In this document: positions 14,237 to 20,182 of the stretch, one piece after another
Numbering within the stretch: position 1 is the first letter of the stretch
How the letters are laid out: the number at the start of each line of letters is the position of its first letter
Assembly (NCBI GenBank): GCA_902489215.1
Contig: CABTZE010000019.1
Span: 1-20,182, forward strand
Length of the DNA: 20,182 bases
From: an uncultured Brevibacterium sp.
Lineage (GTDB): Bacteria > Actinomycetota > Actinomycetes > Actinomycetales > Brevibacteriaceae
Reading direction: 5' to 3'
Notes under the pieces: generated by a model
What the model was told of the DNA's origin: nothing
Seen by the model: only the letters and a program-made list of their open reading frames with translations
Databases searched by the model: none
Program-made: the position numbers and the translations under genes

Positions 14237-16018
14237 GTGCTGAGAACCCGCGAAGCAGGATCCCTGCGTCTGACCGACAAGGGCCAGACCGTCACCCTCA
14301 CAGGATGGGTCGACCGTCGCCGTGACCACGGCGGTGTGGCATTCATCGACCTCCGCGACGCCTCGGGCATCGTGCAGGTCGTCGTCCGCGAAGACGTCGC
14401 CGACCGGCTGCGCAGCGAATCCGTCATCAAGGTGTCCGGAACCGTCGAAGCCCGCCCGGAAGGCAACGCCAACCCGCAGCTGCCCACCGGTGACATCGAA
14501 GTCGTCGACACTCAGGTGGAACTGCTCAGCCTTGCTGAGGCCCTCCCGTTCCAGGTGTCCGACCACGCTGAGGACTCAGGCCAGGTGGGCGAAGAAACCC
14601 GCCTGCGCTACCGCTACCTCGACCTGCGCCGTTCGGAACAGGCGCAGCGCATGCGTCTGCGCTCCAACGCAAACCGCGCTGCCCGCCGCGTGCTGGACGA
14701 CCACGGTTTCATCGAGGTGGAAACTCCCACGCTCACCCGCTCCACCCCGGAAGGTGCGCGTGACTTCCTCGTGCCCGCTCGCCTTAAGCCCGGCTCCTGG
14801 TACGCACTGCCGCAGTCCCCGCAGCTGTTCAAGCAGCTGCTCCAGGTGGGCGGCATCGAGAAGTACTACCAGATTGCCCGTTGTTACCGCGATGAAGATT
14901 TTCGCGCTGACCGCCAGCCGGAATTCACGCAGCTCGACATCGAAGCGTCGTTCGTGGAACAGGAAGACGTCATCGCACTCGCAGAGGACATCCTGCGCGA
15001 AGTGTGGGCTCTCATCGACGTGGAACTGCCCGCATCGATTCCGCACATGACCTACCACGAGGCCATGGCCCGCTACGGATCGGACAAGCCGGACCTGCGC
15101 TTCGGCCTCGAACTGACGGAACTGACGGAGTTCTTCAAGGACACGCCGTTCCGCGTTTTCCAGGCTCCCTACGTCGGTGCCGTTGTCTACCCGGGCGGTG
15201 CTTCGCTGCCGCGCCGCCAGCTGGATGCGTGGCAGGAATGGGCCAAACAGCACGGTGCCAAGGGTCTTGCCTATGTGCTCATCGGCGAAGACGGCGAACT
15301 CGGTGGTCCTGTCGCCAAGAACCTGTCGGATGCTGAACGCGCAGGTCTGCAGGAGGCCGTTGGCGCATCCAACGGTGACGCAATCTTCTTCGCTGCCGGC
15401 GAAAAGAATGCATCGCGTGCCCTGCTGGGCGCGGCCCGCGGTGAAATTGCTGAGCGCGCAGGCCTGATCAAAGACGGCGACTGGGCTTTCGTCTGGATTG
15501 TCGACGCCCCCATGTTCGAATCGGCTGAAGAAGCCGAGGCTGCCGGCGATGTCGCCGTCGGCAGCGGACGCTGGACTGCAGTCCACCACGCCTTCACGGC
15601 GCCCAAGCCGGAACACCTGGACACCTTCGACCAGGATCCCGCATCGGCTCTGACCAACGCCTACGACATCGTCTGCAATGGCAACGAAATCGGCGGCGGT
15701 TCGATCCGTATCCACCGCCGCGACATCCAGGAGCGCGTGTTCAAGGTCATGGGCCTGGACGAAGAAGAAGCCCAGGAGAAGTTCGGCTTCCTGCTCGAGG
15801 CTTTCAGCTTCGGCGCACCCCCGCACGGCGGCATCGCCTTCGGCTGGGACCGCATCGTGGCACTGTTGGCCGGCACCGATTCGATTCGCGATGTCATCGC
15901 GTTCCCGAAGACCGGTGCGGGCTACGACCCGCTGACGGCTGCTCCGGCGCCCATCACCGCGCAGCAGCGCAAGGACGCCGGCGTTGACGCCAAGCCGAAG
16001 GAATCAAAGGACGCCTGA
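14237..16018 (+). CDS. aspS: Aspartyl-tRNA synthetase, probably non-discriminating (Asp/Asn)
   Basis: The 593-residue bacterial-type class II enzyme. The N-terminal OB fold binds the anticodon (LTGWVDRRRDHGGVAFIDLRD, 21-41). Catalytic motifs include ETPTLTRSTPEGARDFLVP at 162-180, the motif 2 region RCYRDEDFRADRQPEFTQLD at 215-234, and motif 3 GIAFGWDRIV at 532-541. A bacterial insertion domain lies at about 290-415. H31 in RRDHGGV is the residue associated with charging both tRNA-Asp and tRNA-Asn; discriminating enzymes such as E. coli have Leu there (recalled). A GatCAB amidotransferase would then be needed. The start is GTG at 14237 with AAGGAG eight bases upstream. The TGA directly abuts the rarA TTG, and the C-terminal tail is Lys-rich. 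Confidence 0.96.
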   Translation: MLRTREAGSLRLTDKGQTVTLTGWVDRRRDHGGVAFIDLRDASGIVQVVVREDVADRLRSESVIKVSGTVEARPEGNANPQLPTGDIEVVDTQVELLSLAEALPFQVSDHAEDSGQVGEETRLRYRYLDLRRSEQAQRMRLRSNANRAARRVLDDHGFIEVETPTLTRSTPEGARDFLVPARLKPGSWYALPQSPQLFKQLLQVGGIEKYYQIARCYRDEDFRADRQPEFTQLDIEASFVEQEDVIALAEDILREVWALIDVELPASIPHMTYHEAMARYGSDKPDLRFGLELTELTEFFKDTPFRVFQAPYVGAVVYPGGASLPRRQLDAWQEWAKQHGAKGLAYVLIGEDGELGGPVAKNLSDAERAGLQEAVGASNGDAIFFAAGEKNASRALLGAARGEIAERAGLIKDGDWAFVWIVDAPMFESAEEAEAAGDVAVGSGRWTAVHHAFTAPKPEHLDTFDQDPASALTNAYDIVCNGNEIGGGSIRIHRRDIQERVFKVMGLDEEEAQEKFGFLLEAFSFGAPPHGGIAFGWDRIVALLAGTDSIRDVIAFPKTGAGYDPLTAAPAPITAQQRKDAGVDAKPKESKDA

Positions 16019-17452
16019 TTGGCTGACTTGTTCTCCGCGGAGCCCGAACCGAATGCCGGTTCGGGCTCCGTTTCTGCTCTTGACCCGCTGGCTGTGCGCA
16101 TGCGCCCGCGCACAATGGACGAAATAGCGGGACAGAAACACCTCACATATCCCGGCTCCCCGCTGCAGCAGCTGGCCACCTCGCAGGCCGGTTCGAAGGC
16201 CGGCCCCAGTTCGGTCATCCTGTTCGGCCCGCCCGGGGTCGGCAAAACCACGATCGCGCACGTGGTGTCGCATGCTCCCGACCGTTCCTTTGTCGAACTG
16301 TCGGCTATTTCGGCAACCGTCAAAGACGTCCGCCAGGTCATTGAGACCGCGCGCAATGACCGCGACCTCTACGGGCGCACAACGGTTCTGTTCCTTGACG
16401 AAATCCACCGGTTCACAAAAGCCCAGCAGGACGCACTGCTGCCGGCAGTGGAGAACCGGCTTGTTGTGCTGGTCGCCGCAACAACGGAAAACCCGTCCTT
16501 TTCTGTCATCGCCCCGCTCGTGTCTCGCTCACTCGTGCTGCAGCTCGAACCTCTGAGCGAAGCCGACATCCGCTCCCTCGTGGAGCGCGCCCTGCACTCA
16601 CCACGAGGTCTGGCCGATGGCTATGAACTCGAGGAAGATGCGCTTGAGCACATAGTGCAGACCGCATCGGGGGACGCGCGGAAATCCCTGACCGTTCTCG
16701 AGGCGGCCGCCGGCATCGCTGAGGCCCGCACCGAGGGCGGGACTCCTGTCATCACGGAAGCCGAGGTGCTCGAAGCCGCCAACGAAGCCCGGGTCCGCTA
16801 TGACAGGGCTGGGGATCAGCACTACGACGTCGTGTCTGCGTTTATCAAGTCGATTCGCGGCTCTGACCCGGATGCAGCGCTGCACTACCTGGCGCGCATG
16901 ATCTCGGCGGGGGAGGACCCCAGATTCATTTGCCGCCGCATCGTGATTTCGGCTTCGGAAGACATCGGCATGGCCGACCCGCAGGCACTCACTGTCGCCG
17001 TCTCTGCGCAGACCGCGGTCGAGCGGATCGGGATGCCCGAAGGACGCATCCCCATGGCCCAAGCTGTTGTGTACCTAGCGTGCGCGCCGAAGTCGAACGC
17101 ATCCTACAAGGCAATCGGGGAAGCCCTGGCCGACATCAAAAAGGGAAGCTTCGGTGAGGTTCCCAAACCGCTGCGCGATGCGCACTATCCCGGCGCGCAA
17201 GCACTCGGCCACGGAGTCGGCTACCGCTACTCACACGACTACCCGTATTCAGTTTCGCCCCAGGAGTACATGCCGGAACCGCTGCGCGGCAAGCGCTACT
17301 ACCGGCCGACAGCCAACGGCGCCGAACGCGCAATGGAAGACCGTCTGTCCGCTCTTGAAGCGCTGCGCAGCGGAAGACCACAGCGCACGGAACGGACGGA
17401 CAGTGCCGAAAAAGGCGAGCCGGCACAGGCAGAAGGCAAAGAGGAAGCCTGA
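16019..17452 (+). CDS. rarA: Replication-associated recombination protein A (RarA/MgsA AAA+ ATPase)
   Basis: The 477-residue clamp-loader-like AAA+ ATPase acts at stalled replication forks. It has PLAVRMRPRTMDEIAGQ at 23-39, Walker A GPPGVGKT at 70-77, Walker B LFLDEIHR at 124-131 and sensor 1 ATTENPSF at 154-161. The C-terminal oligomerisation region contains SEDIGMADPQALTVAV and GYRYSHDYPY, typical of the family. A charged tail of about 40 residues ends the protein. The start is a TTG at 16019, directly after the aspS TGA with no gap; AAAGGA at 16006-16011 inside aspS is its ribosome binding site, and MADLF agrees with a DLF motif common in actinobacterial RarA. A strong terminator-like hairpin lies in codons 7-18, which is unusual and may limit expression. 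Confidence 0.95.
   Translation: MADLFSAEPEPNAGSGSVSALDPLAVRMRPRTMDEIAGQKHLTYPGSPLQQLATSQAGSKAGPSSVILFGPPGVGKTTIAHVVSHAPDRSFVELSAISATVKDVRQVIETARNDRDLYGRTTVLFLDEIHRFTKAQQDALLPAVENRLVVLVAATTENPSFSVIAPLVSRSLVLQLEPLSEADIRSLVERALHSPRGLADGYELEEDALEHIVQTASGDARKSLTVLEAAAGIAEARTEGGTPVITEAEVLEAANEARVRYDRAGDQHYDVVSAFIKSIRGSDPDAALHYLARMISAGEDPRFICRRIVISASEDIGMADPQALTVAVSAQTAVERIGMPEGRIPMAQAVVYLACAPKSNASYKAIGEALADIKKGSFGEVPKPLRDAHYPGAQALGHGVGYRYSHDYPYSVSPQEYMPEPLRGKRYYRPTANGAERAMEDRLSALEALRSGRPQRTERTDSAEKGEPAQAEGKEEA
16038..16081 (+). terminator. Terminator-like hairpin inside the 5' end of rarA
   Basis: CGGAGCCCGAACCG at 16038-16051 pairs perfectly with CGGTTCGGGCTCCG at 16057-16070 over the five-base loop AATGC, followed by TTTCTGCTCTT. 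The 14-bp stem plus T-rich tail is the form of an intrinsic terminator for aspS, yet it is inside rarA, encoding residues 7-18. Confidence 0.65.
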
Positions 17453-17500
17453 CAGTGGCACCTCGTGAGGGGAGCGTGGGCGACGACACGCCAGCCCGCA

Positions 17501-17530
17501 TTGTGCGGCGGCCAGCCGATGAACTAGACT
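17501..17530 (+). promoter_or_regulatory. Likely rpsD promoter
   Basis: TTGTGC at 17501-17506 and TAGACT at 17525-17530 are 18 bases apart, with the -10 inside ACTAGACT. Transcription would begin near 17537, giving a leader of about 140 bases before the rpsD ATG. The 50 bases between rarA and the -35 hold only short GC-rich inverted repeats without a T tail. Confidence 0.6.
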
Positions 17531-17564
17531 GGGTCGCTGTTGTGCCTCATATGAATAGGCGGTC

Positions 17565-17650
17565 GTGATCATTCGACCTCGCGATGATCACCTCTTTCCC
17601 ACAGGGGGAAACAACAGCTTCTGATCCGACCGAGGCAAGTCGGCCGAAGC
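17565..17650 (+). promoter_or_regulatory. Structured rpsD leader, candidate S4 autoregulatory site
   Basis: Three consecutive hairpins are visible in the leader. Hairpin 1: GTGATCAT (17565-17572) with ATGATCAC (17584-17591). Hairpin 2: TTTCCC (17595-17600) with GGGAAA (17606-17611). Hairpin 3: GCTTC (17617-17621) with GAAGC (17646-17650), enclosing CCGAC (17626-17630) with GTCGG (17639-17643). S4 represses its own mRNA in E. coli and B. subtilis, so an S4 binding site is plausible, but no sequence match to those sites was established. None of the hairpins is followed by a T run, so they are not terminators. Confidence 0.5.
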
Positions 17651-17677
17651 ACAATACTCTGAAAATGAAAGGTGAAC

Positions 17678-18301
17678 ATGGCTCCGTCACGTTCACGCCG
17701 ACAGGTCCGCCTGTCGCGCGCTCTCGGCATCCCGCTGACCCCGAAGGCTGAAAAGTACTTCGAACGCCGTCCATACGCTCCCGGTGAGCACGGCCGTGCA
17801 CGTCGCCGCAACGACAGCGACTACTCGGTCCGTCTGAAGGAAAAGCAGCGCCTCCGCGCTCAGTACGGCATCCGCGAAGCTCAGATGCTCAACCTGTTCA
17901 AGGAAGCAGCCAGCACCCCCGGTCTGACCGGTGAAACCCTGGTCGAGCTTCTCGAAATGCGCCTGGACGCCCTCGTCCTGCGCGCTGGCTTCGCCCGCAC
18001 CATCGCTCAGGCACGCCAGTTCGTCGTCCACCGCCACATCATGGTGGACAACCAGCTGGTCGACCGCCCGTCCTACCGCGTCAAGCCGGGTCAGATGATC
18101 CGCGTGCGCGAACGTTCGGTCGGCATGGACCCGTTCCAGGTTGCCGCAGCCGGTGCGCACCGCGATGTTCTTCCGACCGTTCCCGGTTACCTGACCGTGA
18201 ACCTTGAGGCTCTGCAGGCCACCCTGGCCCGCCGCCCCAAGCGCGAAGAAGTCCCCGTCACCTGTGACGTCCAGATGGTCGTCGAGTACTACTCGCGCTG
18301 A
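17678..18301 (+). CDS. rpsD: 30S ribosomal protein S4
   Basis: The 207-residue primary 16S rRNA binding protein nucleates assembly of the 30S body. The N-terminal part (RRQVRLSRALGIPLTPKAEKYFERRPYAPGEHG) lacks the Cys residues of zinc-binding S4 forms. The S4 RNA-binding fold is at about 94-160 (RLDALVLRAGFARTIAQARQFVVHRHIMVDNQLV), and the protein ends VEYYSR. The ATG at 17678 is preferred over an in-frame GTG at 17672, because AAAGG at 17668-17672 is the ribosome binding site and would overlap that GTG. Codon use is strongly biased, as expected for a highly expressed gene. It stands alone, away from the ribosomal protein operons, with its own promoter, structured leader and a strong terminator; the DUF948-type genes often found between rpsD and alaS are absent. 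Confidence 0.97.
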   Translation: MAPSRSRRQVRLSRALGIPLTPKAEKYFERRPYAPGEHGRARRRNDSDYSVRLKEKQRLRAQYGIREAQMLNLFKEAASTPGLTGETLVELLEMRLDALVLRAGFARTIAQARQFVVHRHIMVDNQLVDRPSYRVKPGQMIRVRERSVGMDPFQVAAAGAHRDVLPTVPGYLTVNLEALQATLARRPKREEVPVTCDVQMVVEYYSR

Positions 18302-18312
18302 TCTGCTTTATT

Positions 18313-18354
18313 CAAGTGCCCGGGCCGTGTCGGCCCGGGCACTTGTTGTTTGTC
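18313..18354 (+). terminator. Strong intrinsic terminator of rpsD
   Basis: CAAGTGCCCGGGCCG at 18313-18327 pairs perfectly with CGGCCCGGGCACTTG at 18331-18345 over a TGT loop (15 bp), followed by TTGTTTGTC. It starts 11 bases after the rpsD stop. Confidence 0.92.
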
Positions 18355-18361
18355 AGTGCAC

Positions 18362-18367
18362 TAGACT
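18362..18367 (+). promoter_or_regulatory. Likely alaS -10 element
   Basis: TAGACT (within ACTAGACT) lies just after the rpsD terminator and ends 57 bases before the alaS ATG. The -35 region would overlap the terminator right arm and tail; no good -35 is seen. The leader contains one small hairpin, CCTGC (18383-18387) with GCAGG (18391-18395), and no T-box features. Confidence 0.5.
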
Positions 18368-18424
18368 CGACAAAGCACGCGCCCTGCCTGGCAGGCTGCC
18401 AACACCCAAACGGAAAGGCCCGGA

Positions 18425-20182
18425 ATGAAAACTGCTGAGATCAAGCGCCGGTGGCTCGAGTTCTTCGAGTCGAAAGGGCACACCGTCGTTCCCTCGGCCT
18501 CGGTGATCAGCAACGACCCGTCGATCCTGTTCAACATCGCGGGCATGGTGCAGTTCATTCCCTACCTTTCCGGCGACGTTCCCGCTCCCTACCCGCGCGC
18601 CACGAGCGTGCAGAAGTGCGTGCGCACCGCGGACATCGAAGAGGTCGGCAAGACTACCCGCCACGGCACGTTCTTCCAGATGAACGGCAACTTCAGCTTC
18701 GGCGACTACTTCAAGCGCGAAGCCATCCAGTTTGCGTGGGAACTGCTGAGCACACCCGAAGACAAGGGCGGACTCGGCTTCGACCCCGAACGCCTGTGGG
18801 TCACGGTCCACCGAGAAGACGAAGCATCGATCGAACTGTGGCTGGAAGAAACCGACATTCCGCGTGAGCGAATTCAGTCCCGCGGCAACGAAGACAACTT
18901 CTGGCACACCGGTCAGCCCGGGCCCGGCGGCTACTGCTCGGAAATCTATTTCGACCGCGGCCCCGCCTACGGTGTGGAGGGCGGCCCGGAAGCCGACGAA
19001 GACCGCTACATCGAAATCTGGAACCTCGTGTTCATGGAGTTCGAGCTCTCCGAGGTTCGCTCTAAAACCGATTTCGACATCAAGGGCGAACTTCCCGCCA
19101 AGAACATCGACACCGGCATGGGCCTTGAACGCGTTGCTTTCCTTAAGCAGGGCGTCGAGAACATGTACGAAGTCGACGAGGTCTTCCCGGTCATCAAGGC
19201 TGCCGCCGACATGGCGGGCATTTCCTACGGTGACGATGAAGAAGACGATGTGCGCCTGCGCGTTGTGGCCGACCACGTGCGCTCCGCACTTGTCATCATC
19301 GGCGACGGTGTGCGTCCCGGCAACGAAGGCCGCGGGTACATTCTCCGCCGTCTGCTGCGCCGCTCGATTCGCGCTATGCGCCTGCTGGGTGTGAAGGACG
19401 AGGTCCTGCCCTCACTCCTGCCGGTGTCGCGCGATGCCATGAAGGAGTCCTACCCCGAACTTGAAAAGGACTTCAAGCGCATCTCGCAGGTTGCCTACGC
19501 AGAAGAGCGGGCGTTCCTGCGCACACTGGAATCCGGCACCCAGCTGCTGGAGAACTCTGTTGCGAACATCAGCCGCGGCGGAACACTGTCCGGTGATGTC
19601 GCCTTTGCACTGCACGACACGCACGGGTTCCCGATCGACCTGACAATGGAAATGGCCGAAGAAGCCGGTGTCAAGGTCGACCGCGAGGGCTTCGAAGCTC
19701 TTATGAAAGAGCAGCGCACGCGGGCTAAGGCCGATGCGAAAGCCAAGAAGGGCGGACTGCAGACCGACCTGAGCGCTTTTGCCGCTCTGCGCGAAAACGG
19801 CCCCAGCGAATTCGTCGGATACGACGTGCTCGTGGCTGAATCCACAGTGCGCGGCCTGGTTGCAGACGGCGCTTCCGTTCCCGTCGCGCGCGCCGGCGAA
19901 ACCGTCGATGCTGTTCTCGACCTCACGCCGTTCTACGCCGAATCCGGTGGTCAGACTTCCGACATCGGCATCTTCGTCGGCGACGGCTTCAAGGCTCGGG
20001 TGCACGATGTGCAGAAGCCGGTTGCCGGTCTTGCCGCACACCGCATCGAAATCCTGGAGGGCGAACTCGAAGCGGGCGCCAGCCTGTCGGCACAGGTCGA
20101 CTCCGAACACCGCTACCAGGCCCAGCAGGCTCACTCGGCAACCCACATGATCCATGCCGCTCTGCGCGAAGTCCTGGGTGAA
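18425..20182 (+). CDS. alaS: Alanyl-tRNA synthetase, N-terminal part (runs off window)
   Basis: The frame stays open from ATG 18425 to the window end, giving 586 residues of a family usually near 880. The class II catalytic core is clear: KTAEIKRRWLEFFESKGH at the start, RHGTFFQMNGNFSFGDYFK at about 78-96, GPGGYCSEIYFDRGP at about 164-178, DTGMGLERVA at about 229-238, and RGYILRRLLRRSIR in the tRNA-binding helices. The last visible residues, AHSATHMIHAALREVLG with H570 and H574, are the first half of the editing-domain zinc site that clears Ser- and Gly-tRNA-Ala. The remaining Cys/His ligands and the C-Ala domain lie beyond the window. GGAAAG at 18412-18417 is the ribosome binding site. Confidence 0.96.
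   Translation, partial: MKTAEIKRRWLEFFESKGHTVVPSASVISNDPSILFNIAGMVQFIPYLSGDVPAPYPRATSVQKCVRTADIEEVGKTTRHGTFFQMNGNFSFGDYFKREAIQFAWELLSTPEDKGGLGFDPERLWVTVHREDEASIELWLEETDIPRERIQSRGNEDNFWHTGQPGPGGYCSEIYFDRGPAYGVEGGPEADEDRYIEIWNLVFMEFELSEVRSKTDFDIKGELPAKNIDTGMGLERVAFLKQGVENMYEVDEVFPVIKAAADMAGISYGDDEEDDVRLRVVADHVRSALVIIGDGVRPGNEGRGYILRRLLRRSIRAMRLLGVKDEVLPSLLPVSRDAMKESYPELEKDFKRISQVAYAEERAFLRTLESGTQLLENSVANISRGGTLSGDVAFALHDTHGFPIDLTMEMAEEAGVKVDREGFEALMKEQRTRAKADAKAKKGGLQTDLSAFAALRENGPSEFVGYDVLVAESTVRGLVADGASVPVARAGETVDAVLDLTPFYAESGGQTSDIGIFVGDGFKARVHDVQKPVAGLAAHRIEILEGELEAGASLSAQVDSEHRYQAQQAHSATHMIHAALREVLGE

Noticed and set aside
17672..17677. GTG at 17672 as the rpsD start
   Set aside because: It overlaps the AAAGG ribosome binding site that serves the ATG at 17678, and S4 proteins normally begin near the MAPSRSRR sequence.
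12781..18424. T-box riboswitches before hisS, aspS and alaS
   Set aside because: The leaders are short (about 47 to 65 bases) and show no T-box sequence, specifier stem or antiterminator.
1..20182. Mobile elements, CRISPR arrays, tRNA or rRNA genes
   Set aside because: No transposase, integrase, repeat-spacer pattern or tRNA/rRNA-like sequence was seen; gene content and codon use look uniform throughout.

Overview
The window looks like ordinary chromosome of a high-GC Gram-positive bacterium (Actinomycetota, probably a Micrococcales or Actinomycetales lineage). The evidence is the roughly 60% GC coding bias, frequent GTG and TTG starts, and an actinobacterial gene order: pgsA-(NUDIX)-yebC-ruvC-ruvA-ruvB-yajC-secD-secF-rel, then hisS-aspS-rarA-rpsD-alaS. 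I see no insertion sequences, phage genes, CRISPR arrays, tRNAs or rRNAs, and no gene-free stretch longer than about 225 bases. The species cannot be named from this sequence.

Region 1 (1-3956) holds the 3' end of a phosphatidylinositol-phosphate synthase, a NUDIX hydrolase translationally coupled to it, a YebC/TACO1 protein, and the Holliday-junction resolution genes ruvC, ruvA and ruvB. A near-consensus actinobacterial LexA (SOS) box lies between ruvC and ruvA. Region 2 (4014-7455) is the yajC-secD-secF protein-export operon with its own promoter. Region 3 (7456-9851) is the bifunctional (p)ppGpp synthetase/hydrolase gene rel, preceded by a perfect 16-bp inverted repeat whose loop holds the likely rel -10 box.

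Region 4 (9892-11909) is on the minus strand: a small AbiEi-antitoxin-like protein with no visible toxin partner, and a DUF349 coiled-coil protein. A strong terminator separates them, and its loop is a perfect E. coli-type DnaA-box sequence. Region 5 (12117-17452) is a metallo-beta-lactamase-fold (glyoxalase II-like) gene that looks leaderless, followed by hisS, aspS and rarA. A strong terminator-like hairpin sits inside the first codons of rarA, immediately after aspS. Region 6 (17501-20182) is rpsD with a structured 140-nt leader that may be an autoregulatory S4 site, a strong terminator, and alaS running off the window end.

Functionally the genes serve translation (hisS, aspS, alaS, rpsD), recombination and repair (ruvCAB, rarA), protein export (yajC-secDF), the stringent response (rel) and membrane lipid synthesis (pgsA). 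Most of what deserves a second look is regulatory: the SOS box, the rel leader, the hairpin inside rarA, the rpsD leader and a recurring ACTAGACT promoter element. I did not find a convincing new multi-gene system. The orphan AbiEi-like gene is the only accessory-looking gene.
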